From assembly GCA_944323885.1 (NCBI GenBank), contig CALUUD010000001.1, forward strand, positions 124,001-188,000: a stretch of DNA of 64,000 nucleotides, in the 5' to 3' direction. A model generated the notes under the pieces. It was not told the DNA's origin, did no database searches, and saw only the letters and a program-made list of their open reading frames with translations. Positions 17,795 through 27,765 of the stretch are shown here, piece by piece; position 1 is the first letter of the stretch, and each line of letters opens with the position of its first letter. Origin of the DNA: an uncultured Helicobacteraceae bacterium (lineage in GTDB: Bacteria; Campylobacterota; Campylobacteria; Campylobacterales; Helicobacteraceae). Made by a program: the position numbers and the translations under genes.

Positions 17795-18181
17795 TTAATT
17801 TAATATATGATTAAAAATAACCCCATCAATACCTAACATAGCTAAATTTTCTATGCTACTTTCATCATTTATAATATATAGAATTTTACTATCAAAAAAA
17901 TATTCATTTGCAACTTTTTGCGCATTTTCGACTAGATTTTTTTCTCTTATCATAATAAAGCTTGCTTTTAAATTTGCAAAGATAATTACATCATTTAAAG
18001 AATGGGCTAAAACCGCATAGGATATATCATTTTCAATGCAATGCTTTGCAACATCATAAACATTATCAATATTTGACTGAAACCATACAACCTCACTTGC
18101 CTTTGTATGTTTTATATCATCTATATCTTTTATTTTTACAAAATTATTATAACTAATAGCTATATGCCCTATTATAATCAT
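17795..18181 (-). CDS. conserved hypothetical protein, last gene of the tat-queA operon
   Basis: A 128-aa soluble protein, not recognised with certainty. Alternating beta/alpha stretches (HIAISYNNFVKI, ISYAVLAHSLNDVIIFANLK, SKILYIINDESS, LAMLGIDGVIFNHIL) suggest a small alpha/beta or partial TIM-barrel fold; the end resembles the last strand of phosphodiesterase-like barrels, but this is weak. It follows the PP0621-type gene by 3 bases, so the two are co-transcribed. Codon use and the lack of a good alternative frame support it as a real gene. Confidence 0.6.
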   Translation of the reverse strand: MIIIGHIAISYNNFVKIKDIDDIKHTKASEVVWFQSNIDNVYDVAKHCIENDISYAVLAHSLNDVIIFANLKASFIMIREKNLVENAQKVANEYFFDSKILYIINDESSIENLAMLGIDGVIFNHILN

Positions 18182-18184
18182 ACT

Positions 18185-18397
18185 TCAACCTTTGTTAATT
18201 AAACATTCTTTAGAGCAATACCATCTACCATTTGAAAATATTGCCTCATCTTGTGATACAAAATTTTTACAAATTTGACACTCAATCATATCAAAAGATT
18301 CTATATTCTTATTAATATTATTCTTTACTTTTTTCTTCCTAAAAAACAAAAACCAAATCAATACAACAACTAATAAGACAATTAATAACCTACCCAT
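18185..18397 (-). CDS. PP0621-type small membrane-anchored zinc-ribbon protein
   Basis: A 70-aa protein with one N-terminal membrane helix (LLIVLLVVVLIWFLFF), a Lys-rich cytoplasmic linker and a four-cysteine module (MIECQICKNFVSQDEAIF, then GRWYCSKEC) that should bind one zinc ion. This architecture and the DGRWYC-type motif fit the uncharacterised PP0621 family. It overlaps rsmG by 8 bases, so translation is coupled. Function unknown. Confidence 0.72.
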   Translation of the reverse strand: MGRLLIVLLVVVLIWFLFFRKKKVKNNINKNIESFDMIECQICKNFVSQDEAIFSNGRWYCSKECLINKG

Positions 18398-18905
18398 TTA
18401 TTTCACCTTTTGATTTATAAATATAGCTTCGATTGCCAATCTTTATATAAGCATCACTTTCATTACTTCCTTTATAAAATAGAAAATATCCATCATCACT
18501 TAAAAAATCCTTACTCATTTCTATTAATTTATCGCTTGAGAAAAGAGCTCTTGAAGTTATTAGATCTACTTTAAAATTAGATAAATCTTCAAATCTGTAT
18601 TTTAAAATTTTCACATTTGTCAAATCTAACAATATTGTCACATGATTTAAAAATGACGCTTTTTTATTATTTGGTTCTACTAAATAAAACTTAGATTCTA
18701 TATTTTCTATAGCAAGCAAAATAGCAGGAAATCCATTTCCACTACCAATATCAATTGCACTTTTAAATTTCTTTATAAATTTAAGTGGATATATAGAATC
18801 CTCTATATTTTTATATATTAGATCTTTTGTTTTATATCCTGTTAGATTATGTATTTTATTCCATCTTAGCAATTCATCACAAAAAAGATCAAATTTTTTA
18901 TTCAT
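18390..18905 (-). CDS. rsmG: 16S rRNA (guanine-527-N7)-methyltransferase
   Basis: SAM-dependent methyltransferase (GidB) that modifies G527 in the 530 loop of 16S rRNA; loss gives low-level streptomycin resistance in many bacteria. The SAM loop AIDIGSGNGFPAILLAI, YLVEPNNKKASFL and DLITSRALFSSDKLI are the usual RsmG motifs. At 171 aa it is shorter than E. coli RsmG (207), mainly at the N-terminus, which is usual for Helicobacter. It overlaps queA by 4 bases and the downstream zinc-ribbon gene by 8. Confidence 0.93.
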   Translation of the reverse strand: MNKKFDLFCDELLRWNKIHNLTGYKTKDLIYKNIEDSIYPLKFIKKFKSAIDIGSGNGFPAILLAIENIESKFYLVEPNNKKASFLNHVTILLDLTNVKILKYRFEDLSNFKVDLITSRALFSSDKLIEMSKDFLSDDGYFLFYKGSNESDAYIKIGNRSYIYKSKGEING

Positions 18906-19918
18906 AATATTAACATTCCATCACCATAAGAATAAAATCTATAATTATTGTTTATTGCATTTTGATAAATTTCTAGTGTTTTTTGTGTCCCTATAAATGC
19001 AGATACAAGCATAATAAGAGATGATTTTGGTAAATGAAAATTTGTAAGCAAATATTTTGTTTTTATTGGTTTATTAAATGGATTGATAAATATATCACAA
19101 TTGCCATTTGTTTGCTTATATCTAGCATAATACTCTATACATCTACATGCTGTAGTGCCAATACATAATATATCATCACTATTATCTATCTTATGTCTAG
19201 AATCTTCATTTATAAAAAATATTTCTGAATGCATTTTGTGATCTTTAATGTTATCTGTTTGGATATTAAAGAAAGTTCCAGCACCAACATGCAATGTTAC
19301 AAAACAATGATTTAGAGATTTGATTTTTTTTAAATCTTCATTATCAAAATGAAGAGAAGCAGTAGGAGCTGCAATTGCTCCTATATTTTTTGAAAATACA
19401 CTTTGATACATTTCATCATCATATACACTACTATCTCTTTTTATATAAGGTGGCAATGGCATACATCCAAACTTAGACAATATTTGCAATACTGAATTTT
19501 TATCTAAAATTCTATTACCTTGATAAAATTTAACAATCCTAATGCCATTTTCTAAACATTCTTGAACTATCGCCTTTATATTATTTGAAAATAAAATTTC
19601 ATCACCAACTCTTACTTTTCCTTTGATTTGAACTTTAAAAACATTATCACTTAATTCACTATGATATAACAACTCAATTCTGCCACCACTTATCTTTGTC
19701 CCAAAGATTCTAGCTTTTATAACTCTTGTATCATTTAATACAATTAAGCAATTTTGTGGAATAAGATTAAAAAATTCACCAAAATTACTATGTATAATCG
19801 TATCAGTATGTCTATTATAAACAAGCAATTTAGCACTACTTCTTGGCATAATAGGATTAATTGCTATGAGTTTTTCAGGAAGATAATAATTGTATGTTTC
19901 TAATAATTCATCATTCAT
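18902..19918 (-). CDS. queA: S-adenosylmethionine:tRNA ribosyltransferase-isomerase
   Basis: Transfers the ribosyl part of SAM to preQ1 in tRNA, making epoxyqueuosine. The 338-aa protein has the expected YNYYLPEKLIA start, LIVLNDTRVIKAR, ELLYHSE, APTASLHF, LHVGAGTFFNIQ, and the C-terminal TNFHLPKSSLIMLVSAF and YGDGMLIL blocks. No length anomaly. It overlaps tatC by 8 bases and rsmG by 4, the queA-tatC arrangement shared by Helicobacter and Campylobacter. Confidence 0.96.
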   Translation of the reverse strand: MNDELLETYNYYLPEKLIAINPIMPRSSAKLLVYNRHTDTIIHSNFGEFFNLIPQNCLIVLNDTRVIKARIFGTKISGGRIELLYHSELSDNVFKVQIKGKVRVGDEILFSNNIKAIVQECLENGIRIVKFYQGNRILDKNSVLQILSKFGCMPLPPYIKRDSSVYDDEMYQSVFSKNIGAIAAPTASLHFDNEDLKKIKSLNHCFVTLHVGAGTFFNIQTDNIKDHKMHSEIFFINEDSRHKIDNSDDILCIGTTACRCIEYYARYKQTNGNCDIFINPFNKPIKTKYLLTNFHLPKSSLIMLVSAFIGTQKTLEIYQNAINNNYRFYSYGDGMLIL

Positions 19919-20660
19919 TATTATCTAAATCACTATTCAAAGTATCTTTTTCTGGATTTACAAACTTTACAACAATAATTGAGAAACCATACAACAAAAT
20001 AAGAGGCAAAGCCATAAGAATCTGAGTTGTAACTTCAGGTGGCGTTAAAAATGCTGCAAGAATAAAAATTAACACAATTGCAATCCTAAAAAATCTAATC
20101 AATGTTTGATCTGTAATAAGACCAAGCTTTGCAAGAAAATAACAAATCACAGGCAGTTCAAAAGCAATACCAAATCCAATCATAAATTTTGCAAAAAATG
20201 TAACATAATATCCTATACTTGGCATAGCATTAAACATTGCACTATCGTTACCAAAATTAATAAGATAATTCAATCCATAAGGCATAACTACATAATAAGC
20301 AAATGAAACACCCATTAAAAACATTAATGTTCCAAAAAATACAAATGGAAGAATTAATTTTTTTTCATTGCTATATAACCCAGGAGCTACAAACAGCCAT
20401 AATTGCCAAAATATAATAGGGGTAGAAAAAATAAAACTAGAAAAAAACGACACCTTTACAGCTGTTAAAAACCCTTCACCAACTTGTATGAATACAGGCT
20501 TAGTGTCTTTTGGCAACACATCAGTTAATGGAGCTAAAATAATTTGCAATATATATTCCCAAAAGCCAAAACATACAAAAAACATAACAATAAGAGTTAC
20601 AACAGATATAAGCAACCTTTTTCTTAAATCAACTAGATGTGGTTTTAATTCTTCAAACAT
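19911..20660 (-). CDS. tatC: Sec-independent protein translocase TatC
   Basis: Core membrane component of the twin-arginine translocase, which recognises RR signal peptides with TatB. The 249-aa protein has six hydrophobic helices and the conserved ELKPHLVDLRKRLLIS N-terminus, VGEGFLTAVKVSFFSS, WLFVAPGLYSNEKK and the late FLTPPEVTTQ segment with its helix-flanking Pro residues. It overlaps tatB by 8 bases. Typical cargoes in this group are hydrogenase and other cofactor-bearing subunits, not encoded here. Confidence 0.96.
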   Translation of the reverse strand: MFEELKPHLVDLRKRLLISVVTLIVMFFVCFGFWEYILQIILAPLTDVLPKDTKPVFIQVGEGFLTAVKVSFFSSFIFSTPIIFWQLWLFVAPGLYSNEKKLILPFVFFGTLMFLMGVSFAYYVVMPYGLNYLINFGNDSAMFNAMPSIGYYVTFFAKFMIGFGIAFELPVICYFLAKLGLITDQTLIRFFRIAIVLIFILAAFLTPPEVTTQILMALPLILLYGFSIIVVKFVNPEKDTLNSDLDNNE

Positions 20661-21129
20661 TACCTTGCTCCGTAGTTTTAGGAGAATCTGGAGTATCTTT
20701 AATATCTAAATCTTCTTTTGTCTCTTTTTTCTTTAAATTTACTTTTGATGCGATCTGCTTACCTTGAATTTCAATATCTTGCATAGTGGTTTCACTTGAA
20801 TCTGAATTTTTATTATTTACATATGAAGGCGAATCAAGAGATGAATTTAAAATATCACTTAATTCATTTAAACTTTTATTATTATTTATACTATTTGTAA
20901 GATCATTTGCACTTTGTTCAAATTTCTTTTTATACTCTAGCGCTTCTTGCTTTATCTCGCTTATATGAACCTCTCTATCAATTGCATCTTTTGCATCGTT
21001 GATTGTTTTTTTTACTGCTTTTAAAAACTTTGCTATATCAATAAATGTTTGAGGCAGCTTATCTGGACCCAAAAAAAGCACTGCAATAACTGCAATAATT
21101 AGAATCTCACCAAATGAAAATCCGAACAT
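20653..21129 (-). CDS. tatB: Sec-independent protein translocase TatB
   Basis: The 158-aa protein has the TatA/B-type N-terminal helix MFGFSFGEILIIAVIAVLFL, then GPDKLP and an amphipathic helix (FIDIAKFLKAVKKTINDAKD). The Glu at position 8 and the long, low-complexity charged tail (about residues 75-158) fit TatB more than TatA. It is the first gene of the tatB-tatC-queA-rsmG operon; a minus-strand -10 box lies at 21167-21172. Confidence 0.9.
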   Translation of the reverse strand: MFGFSFGEILIIAVIAVLFLGPDKLPQTFIDIAKFLKAVKKTINDAKDAIDREVHISEIKQEALEYKKKFEQSANDLTNSINNNKSLNELSDILNSSLDSPSYVNNKNSDSSETTMQDIEIQGKQIASKVNLKKKETKEDLDIKDTPDSPKTTEQGNV

Positions 21130-21166
21130 AAAAACCTTTTATAATTTTTGAGAAATAATACTCATT

Positions 21167-21172
21167 ATTGTA
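21167..21172 (-). promoter_or_regulatory. tatB operon -10 box
   Basis: The minus strand reads TACAAT, preceded by a GC-containing upstream element and followed by an A/T-rich leader of about 35 bases to the tatB ATG. There is no clear -35 hexamer, which is usual for Helicobacter vegetative promoters. Confidence 0.4.
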
Positions 21173-21206
21173 TCGCAAAAAGTTTATTTTTTGAGTTTTA
21201 GATTGT

Positions 21207-21230
21207 TATAATTAGAATTTAATAAATTCT
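21207..21230 (+). promoter_or_regulatory. serS promoter with 17-bp palindrome at the start point
   Basis: TATAAT at 21207-21212 is followed at once by a perfect palindrome 21214-21230, AGAATTTA-A-TAAATTCT (8-bp arms, one-base centre). The predicted transcription start falls inside the palindrome, so a bound repressor would block transcription. The sequence is seen; the operator role is inferred. Confidence 0.5.
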
Positions 21231-21257
21231 AACCAAAAGATTATCTAAGGCTTTAAA

Positions 21258-22550
21258 ATGATAGATGTCAAACTTTTGTTAAATAATTTTGATTTTGTAA
21301 AAGAATCTCTTTCTATAAAAAAGGTATCAGATGAAACACTAGAACTAGTTTTTAACTTGGCAAATACATATAAATCGCAACTAAAAAATCTAGAATCTAG
21401 CCAAGCAGAACAAAATACAAAATCAAAATTATTTTTTGAATACAAAAAACAAAATAAAGATATAAAAGAGTTACAAGAAGAATTAATATCATTAAAATCA
21501 AAAATAGCTACACTTCAAAATGATGTAAATAATAGCGAAATAGAGTTAAATAAAATATTGCAAGGAATACCAAATCTGCCAGATTCTAAAACCCCAAAAG
21601 GAAATGATGAAAATGACAATATAGTCTTAGAAACAATTCTAGATAAAAGGGAATTTGATTTTACACCAAAAGAACATCATGAATTACTTGAATTCAATAA
21701 GTGGATTGATTTTAGCCTTGGTGTTAAACTTGCAAAAAGCAGATTTAATGTATTGCAAAATGGTGCAGCAAAGTTAAATAGAGCACTTATAAATTTTATG
21801 CTTGATTTTAACTCTAAAAATGGTTTCAAAGAAGTAAGTACTCCTGTTATAGTCAATAGAGAATCTATGTTTACAACGGGACAATTACCAAAATTTGAAA
21901 ATGATATGTTTAAGATTGAAAATTTTATTGAAGAGGAAGAAGAATACAAAGGACATAAGCCAAAAGGGCATGAATTATATCTCATTTCTACTGCAGAAAT
22001 CACTCTTACAAACTTATATAGAGATACAATTATACCAATTGAAGAATTGCCTATTATGATGTGTGCTTATACACCATGTTTTAGAAAAGAAGCAGGTAGT
22101 GCAGGAAGAGATACAAGAGGGATAATAAGGCAACATCAATTTGACAAAGTAGAGTTAGTTGCAATAACAACACCAAGTAAAAGTGACGAAATGCAAGAAA
22201 AAATGCTGCAAAGTGCAAGTGGAATATTAAAAGAATTAAAATTACCTCATAGATTTGTGCAGCTATGCGGTGGTGATTTAGGATTTAGTGCAAGCAATAC
22301 TATTGATATTGAGGTATGGCTTCCTGGTCAAAACTGCTATAGAGAAATCAGTTCTGTATCAAATGTAAGAGACTTTCAAAGCAGACGGGGTAAAATTAGA
22401 TTCAAGGATGGTAAAAAGAATACATTAGTTCATACACTAAATGGTTCATCTCTTGCTGTTGGAAGAACTATGGTAGCAATCATTGAAAATTACCAAAACA
22501 ATGATGGAAGTATTACTATTCCAGATATTCTAAAAAAATATATGGTTTAA
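21258..22550 (+). CDS. serS: seryl-tRNA synthetase
   Basis: Class II synthetase of 430 aa charging tRNA-Ser (one such tRNA lies at 17668-17756). An N-terminal antiparallel coiled-coil arm (about 30-105), which grips the long variable arm of tRNA-Ser, precedes the catalytic domain with [12 protein letters not shown], motif 2 [20 protein letters not shown] and motif 3 [18 protein letters not shown]. Length and domains are normal. It heads a long co-directional series that ends with ogt. Confidence 0.97.
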   Translation: MIDVKLLLNNFDFVKESLSIKKVSDETLELVFNLANTYKSQLKNLESSQAEQNTKSKLFFEYKKQNKDIKELQEELISLKSKIATLQNDVNNSEIELNKILQGIPNLPDSKTPKGNDENDNIVLETILDKREFDFTPKEHHELLEFNKWIDFSLGVKLAKSRFNVLQNGAAKLNRALINFMLDFNSKNGFKEVSTPVIVNRESMFTTGQLPKFENDMFKIENFIEEEEEYKGHKPKGHELYLISTAEITLTNLYRDTIIPIEELPIMMCAYTPCFRKEAGSAGRDTRGIIRQHQFDKVELVAITTPSKSDEMQEKMLQSASGILKELKLPHRFVQLCGGDLGFSASNTIDIEVWLPGQNCYREISSVSNVRDFQSRRGKIRFKDGKKNTLVHTLNGSSLAVGRTMVAIIENYQNNDGSITIPDILKKYMV

Positions 22551-22552
22551 TT

Positions 22553-24991
22553 ATGGCTGACAATACCAAATCTCCAAATACCAATGATGACAAAACAATT
22601 ATACGACTTGATGAAAATATTGATAACAAAGAATCAAATCTTAAAGGAAAAATACAAAATTTTTTTAATAAACAAAGACAAATATTTACAAGTCTAGCCC
22701 CAAAACTAAATACATTTATCAATAATGTAAAAAATAATAAAACATTACAAAAAAATCTAACCAATAAAAAATTGATTTATACAATTCTTGCAGTCATCAT
22801 AGTTTGTTTTATAATTTTTTCTTTTGCTATTTTAGTGCTAAAAAAAGAGCCACCTTTAAATCAAATATATACTCCAAAACAAACAAGCAACACAAAGAAT
22901 AGCAGAACAAATATAAAAAATATGAAAAGTAAAGAGCTTCAAAATTGGATAGAAAAGGCATCCATACTTTACAATAATGGACAAATAATAGAAGCACTAG
23001 ATACATATAGAAATATTGCAATTTTTTCACAAAGCTTTGCAAGTTTCAATCTAGGTGTAGCAAAGTTGCAAGAAGGCAATTTTAGAGATGCAATAAGCGC
23101 ATTTTCTAATACAATAAATTCTGGAGAAAATATAGCAGCTGCAGCAATAAATGCTGCCATTGGATCATACAGAATTAATGATTTAAAAGCATATGATTAT
23201 TATGTAAATTTAGCAAAGAGTATGATGGGCAAGTGGTACAATAAACCACTATACTCATATCTATATTCACTTGTTAGTTTTTATTCTCAAAACTATTTTA
23301 ATATGCTATCATCACTTAATCACCCTAGCTCTAACTTTTATAAAAATGAAAACCTACTGCTTGCATCAAAAATTTATCTCTACTTTAATGACAATCTAAA
23401 TGCATTAAAAAAATTATTGGAAGTAACAAATACTGACACAAGATTTGAGCTTGGATTGCTCTATGCAAGAATGGGAGAATATAACTTAGCAATAGAACAA
23501 ATTGATTCATATATATCAGATAATGCTATAAATGATCCGAAAGTAAAGATGGCACAAGCTTTAATAGAAATAAAAAGATCAAACTTTAATAGAGTTGCAA
23601 ATATTTATAATGATCTACTCAAAACTAATTCGCAAGAAGATTTACAAACAATATATCCTATAAGAATAAAACTGCAAGATTCATTATTTGATATCAATTT
23701 AGTCCAAAAAAACTTTTGGAATCTAAATTCAAAGCAAAATATCATAGTTGATTATAAGATTTTATTTTATTTTGCTCCATTTAGGGTATTTGATATAGAT
23801 AATGCATTATCATTAATAGAAGAAGGCGGATTAGAGCTAAAGATGGATAATATAGAAAAAGCAACTTCTGTATTGCTTAGAGGAGAAATGTTATCTAGAA
23901 TAAACATTAATATAACACAAAGCCTAAAAGAAATTTTGAAATACAACATAAATAGTGCATTAGAAATTATGAAACAAGCATCTTTGGCATACCCAAATCA
24001 TCAGGTTGTGCAATATAATCTAGGTTTAATATATGCGCAATTAAATGATTTTGAGCATGCAAAAAAACATTTCTTAAAGGCATATCATTTAGATGAAAGC
24101 GATGTATTATCTGGAATTTTTGCACTTATGTGCCATCAATTAACATTTACAAATGGGGAACGCTTATTAAATAGCATTACACAGAATTTTGATAATATAG
24201 ATTCTGATGATATAACAAAATTAATGTTTCTTAAATCATTATTTGGATTTGTAAATGGTAACATATCTGATAATTTTACTTGGTTTGATAAAGCAAAGAA
24301 AACGCCAATAATGTATGCATTAAAAGCATTATACTCTATTAATTCTAGAGATAGAGAAACTATTTCAAATGCATTTAATGATTTAAAAAAAGCTACAAAT
24401 GATGATATGGTAGCAACAATTTTACATCGAATATCAACTCACTACAATCAAGATATAAAAGCATTCTCATTAAATTTATTTAACTTTTTTAAAAATGATC
24501 TAAAAAAACTTGATTTAGTATATACTGGACCATCTTTTGCAAAACAAATTTATATTTATATGGCATTTTTAGTTGGAGCAAATAGTTATGTAGATAGATT
24601 ACTTACTGATAAATTGCTAAATGCACAAGGAGATGTTAGTGGCATTTTACAAGCTTTGGCATTCAATGCAATCTATTTAGGTGATTTTGAAAAATCTTTT
24701 GTATATTACAATAGCCTTATTGATGACTTTAATATTAAAACTTCAGAAAATTATTTTTTAGCTGGAGTTGCAGCAATTGGAGCTGGACACTATGATAATG
24801 CTGCAGCTTTGATTCAATTATCAAGACTAGAATCTAGCTCAAACTTTGAAAGTAGATATGCACTTGGATTGCTTCATCAAGCAATGGGTAATTTCAAATT
24901 AGCAAGTTTGCAATTTATGCAAATTGGCGATGCAAGATTTCAATCAGTTTTTTTTGATTATGAAATTGATACAAACAATCTATTAAAATAA
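22553..24991 (+). CDS. large membrane-anchored tetratricopeptide-repeat protein
   Basis: An 812-aa protein: charged cytoplasmic N-terminus (1-70), one transmembrane helix about 75-98 (ILAVIIVCFIIFSFAILVL), then an all-helical region outside the cytoplasm with many TPR-like units, e.g. AIFSQSFASFNLGVAKLQEG, VVQYNLGLIYAQLNDFEHAK and SRYALGLLHQAMGNFKLASL. A protein of like size lies between serS and uvrD in H. pylori (recalled, HP1479). Probably a periplasmic scaffold; partners are unknown. It starts 2 bases after serS. Confidence 0.8.
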   Translation: MADNTKSPNTNDDKTIIRLDENIDNKESNLKGKIQNFFNKQRQIFTSLAPKLNTFINNVKNNKTLQKNLTNKKLIYTILAVIIVCFIIFSFAILVLKKEPPLNQIYTPKQTSNTKNSRTNIKNMKSKELQNWIEKASILYNNGQIIEALDTYRNIAIFSQSFASFNLGVAKLQEGNFRDAISAFSNTINSGENIAAAAINAAIGSYRINDLKAYDYYVNLAKSMMGKWYNKPLYSYLYSLVSFYSQNYFNMLSSLNHPSSNFYKNENLLLASKIYLYFNDNLNALKKLLEVTNTDTRFELGLLYARMGEYNLAIEQIDSYISDNAINDPKVKMAQALIEIKRSNFNRVANIYNDLLKTNSQEDLQTIYPIRIKLQDSLFDINLVQKNFWNLNSKQNIIVDYKILFYFAPFRVFDIDNALSLIEEGGLELKMDNIEKATSVLLRGEMLSRININITQSLKEILKYNINSALEIMKQASLAYPNHQVVQYNLGLIYAQLNDFEHAKKHFLKAYHLDESDVLSGIFALMCHQLTFTNGERLLNSITQNFDNIDSDDITKLMFLKSLFGFVNGNISDNFTWFDKAKKTPIMYALKALYSINSRDRETISNAFNDLKKATNDDMVATILHRISTHYNQDIKAFSLNLFNFFKNDLKKLDLVYTGPSFAKQIYIYMAFLVGANSYVDRLLTDKLLNAQGDVSGILQALAFNAIYLGDFEKSFVYYNSLIDDFNIKTSENYFLAGVAAIGAGHYDNAAALIQLSRLESSSNFESRYALGLLHQAMGNFKLASLQFMQIGDARFQSVFFDYEIDTNNLLK

Positions 24992-25008
24992 CAAAGAAAG
25001 TAAATATT

Positions 25009-27045
25009 ATGAGCAATATTTTAAAAGGTTTAAATGAAGAACAAAAACTAGCTACTATGCATATAGATGATGCATTGCTTATTCTTGCTGGTGCTGGAAG
25101 CGGAAAAACAAAAACACTTACAACGAGACTTGCATACTTAATTGATGAAATAGGGATACTACCTCAATCTACTCTCACTTTAACATTTACAAATAAAGCT
25201 GCTGCAGAAATGAGATATAGGGCACTAAATCTAATTAAAAATAAAAATTCTGCACCACCACTGCTTTGCACTTTTCATAAGTTTGGATTATTATTTTTAA
25301 AATTTCATATAAATAAAATCAATAGAGATTCAAATTTTATTTTAATTGATACAGATGATAAAAAAAAGATTATAAAAAACATGAATTCAAATCTATCAAC
25401 ACATCTTTTATCATCTGAAATATCAAAATTTAAAAATAATATCATATCTCCAATTCAAGCAAAAGAAGCATCAAAAGATCTAATATATAAAGAAATTATA
25501 AAAATATATGAACAATATAATGCATACCTAATAACCAATAATATGCTTGATTTTGATGATCTATTGCTTATAACATATCAGATATTAGATTCTAATCCGT
25601 TATTATGTAGTGAAATTAGTAAAAAATACAATTATATTATGGTTGATGAATATCAAGATACAAATGAATTGCAGTATAAATTGCTTCAAAAATTATGTAA
25701 AGAACATAATAATATTTGTGTTGTTGGTGATGATGATCAGAGTATATATGGGTGGCGTGGTGCAAATATTAATAATATTCTTGATTTTGCAAAACAATTT
25801 CATAATGCAAAAACTATTAGATTAGAAAAAAATTATAGGTCAACAACACAAATATTAGATGCTGCAAATAGTCTTATAAATTTTAATACAAACAGGCTTG
25901 GTAAAAATCTAATAAGCATGATTGGTGATGGTAAAGACATAGAAATTATAAAATCTATTGATGAAAGAAATGAAGCATTAGCAATTGCAAAAAAAATTAA
26001 AAATTTAATAAACAATGGTGCAAAATTAGAGGATATAGCAATTCTATTTAGACTAAATGCTCTAAGTAGAAGCTTAGAAGATGGTCTTAGAAAAGAAAAT
26101 ATTCCATATAAGATAATTGGAACTGTTAGATTTTATGAAAGAGCTGAAATAAAAGATATCTTAAGCTATTTTAGACTTATAGTAAATATTGAAGATAATT
26201 TTTCATTTATGAGGATAATAAATCGCCCAAAAAGAGGTATAGGAAAAGTTACACAAGACAAATTAGAAAACTTTGTAAATCAAAATAAATTATCAATCTA
26301 TACAGCCATAAAACAGCACAAAGATGAAATTGGAATTAGCAAGAAACATCTAGATACAATAGAAGGCATATTTGACATTATCAATGAATTAAAAGAAATA
26401 TTAGAAGATTCTACTATGGGATTTTTAGAGGCATTTAAAAATAAAATTGATATTTTGGATACATTTAACAATACAGATGAAATTGATAGAAAAGCAAATA
26501 TAGATGAATTTTATGGTTTTTTTAGAGATTATATCTTGCAGCACCCTACAGCATCATTAGAAGACTTTTTAAATGATGTAGCACTTAGTAGTGATGGGGA
26601 TGATGATATAGAAAATGCTGTATCTTGCATGAGTGTGCATTCTTCAAAAGGGCTTGAATTTAAATATCTATTTGTAACTGGACTTGAAGAAGGATTTTTC
26701 CCTATTATAAGCGATACGACAGATATAGAAGAAGAAAGAAGGCTTGGATATGTGGCTTTTACTAGGGCAAAGAGTGAGCTTTATTTATCATTTACAAAAT
26801 CAAGATTCTATAAAGGCAAAAGAACGCAGTTAAGAAAATCACGGTTTTTATCTGAAGCAGGATTATTTAATGAAATACCGCAAGTAGATAATTCATTATT
26901 CAATAGATATGATTTAGTAAGTCATAAAGTTTTTGGTATTGGAAGAATAATAGATATAAATAAAAGTGGGCCAGATATAAAACTAAAAATTAATTTTGGT
27001 GGCATTACTAGAGAAATATTATCATCATTTGTAAGCAAGGTGTAA
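25009..27045 (+). CDS. uvrD: UvrD/Rep/PcrA-type superfamily 1 DNA helicase
   Basis: 3'-5' DNA helicase of 678 aa for excision and mismatch-type repair and replication restart. Motifs: Q-motif LNEEQKLA, Walker A AGAGSGKTKTL, Ia TFTNKAAAEM, II VDEYQDTNELQ, III VVGDDDQSIYGWRGA, IV FRLNALSRSLE, V MSVHSSKGLEF and VI YVAFTRAKSELY. The C-terminus (about 625-678, HKVFGIGRIIDI) is the small Tudor-like RNA-polymerase-binding tail found in PcrA/UvrD. The ATG follows AAGAAAG. Confidence 0.95.
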   Translation: MSNILKGLNEEQKLATMHIDDALLILAGAGSGKTKTLTTRLAYLIDEIGILPQSTLTLTFTNKAAAEMRYRALNLIKNKNSAPPLLCTFHKFGLLFLKFHINKINRDSNFILIDTDDKKKIIKNMNSNLSTHLLSSEISKFKNNIISPIQAKEASKDLIYKEIIKIYEQYNAYLITNNMLDFDDLLLITYQILDSNPLLCSEISKKYNYIMVDEYQDTNELQYKLLQKLCKEHNNICVVGDDDQSIYGWRGANINNILDFAKQFHNAKTIRLEKNYRSTTQILDAANSLINFNTNRLGKNLISMIGDGKDIEIIKSIDERNEALAIAKKIKNLINNGAKLEDIAILFRLNALSRSLEDGLRKENIPYKIIGTVRFYERAEIKDILSYFRLIVNIEDNFSFMRIINRPKRGIGKVTQDKLENFVNQNKLSIYTAIKQHKDEIGISKKHLDTIEGIFDIINELKEILEDSTMGFLEAFKNKIDILDTFNNTDEIDRKANIDEFYGFFRDYILQHPTASLEDFLNDVALSSDGDDDIENAVSCMSVHSSKGLEFKYLFVTGLEEGFFPIISDTTDIEEERRLGYVAFTRAKSELYLSFTKSRFYKGKRTQLRKSRFLSEAGLFNEIPQVDNSLFNRYDLVSHKVFGIGRIIDINKSGPDIKLKINFGGITREILSSFVSKV

Positions 27046-27048
27046 GTA

Positions 27049-27765
27049 ATGAGAATACTATTTATTTTATTGTTTATTAATTTTATATTTGCAGAAACAA
27101 TAACAGATAACAATGCAACAATAAAAGCTAGCCAAAATGAGAAAATATTAATATCACAAATTGAAAATTTTATAAAAGAAAAGTTTATGGATACATACAA
27201 AAACTACAATATAAAAATTAACCACATAGATGTATCACCTGCAATATCAACAAATCTTAATAAGCTCAAACTTGATAAAATTATTTTTGATGATAGATTG
27301 TTAAAACGAGATAGTGGTAATTTTGAAGTTCATCTATATCATAATCAAAAACGACAAAAAGTATTTTTTAATTTCAATATTAATGCAAATATTGATGCAT
27401 TGACTGCAACAAATAATATAAAAACAGGAGAAGTAATCACAGACAATAATTCTCAAATCACACAAATTAATATAGAAAAAAATATGCAATTACCAGCCTT
27501 ATCTAACATTGTAAATGAATATTCTGCAAAAAGTTTTATTCCAAGTGGTGGAATAATTACACAATCAAAAATAACTCCAAAAATAGTAGTGCAAAAAGGG
27601 GATATAGTAGAAGTAACACATAATCAAAGCGGAATAAGCATTATATTTAATGCTGAAGCTCTAGAGAGTGGTGCAAATGGAGAAAATATTAAAGCACAAA
27701 GTTTGCAAGGTGATAAAGTTGTGAATATAAAGATAACAGGTCCAAAAAAGGCGCAGCTACAATGA
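27049..27765 (+). CDS. flgA: flagellar P-ring assembly chaperone FlgA
   Basis: Periplasmic chaperone for P-ring assembly, 238 aa. A signal peptide (FILLFINFIFAE, cleavage near residue 17) is followed by a variable N-terminal domain and a C-terminal SAF/ChapFlgA domain (about 120-238): NNIKTGEVITDNN, SFIPSGGIITQSKI, KGDIVEVTHNQSG and GDKVVNIKITGP. It is embedded among non-flagellar genes, 3 bases after uvrD and overlapping ubiX by 4 bases. Confidence 0.9.
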   Translation: MRILFILLFINFIFAETITDNNATIKASQNEKILISQIENFIKEKFMDTYKNYNIKINHIDVSPAISTNLNKLKLDKIIFDDRLLKRDSGNFEVHLYHNQKRQKVFFNFNINANIDALTATNNIKTGEVITDNNSQITQINIEKNMQLPALSNIVNEYSAKSFIPSGGIITQSKITPKIVVQKGDIVEVTHNQSGISIIFNAEALESGANGENIKAQSLQGDKVVNIKITGPKKAQLQ

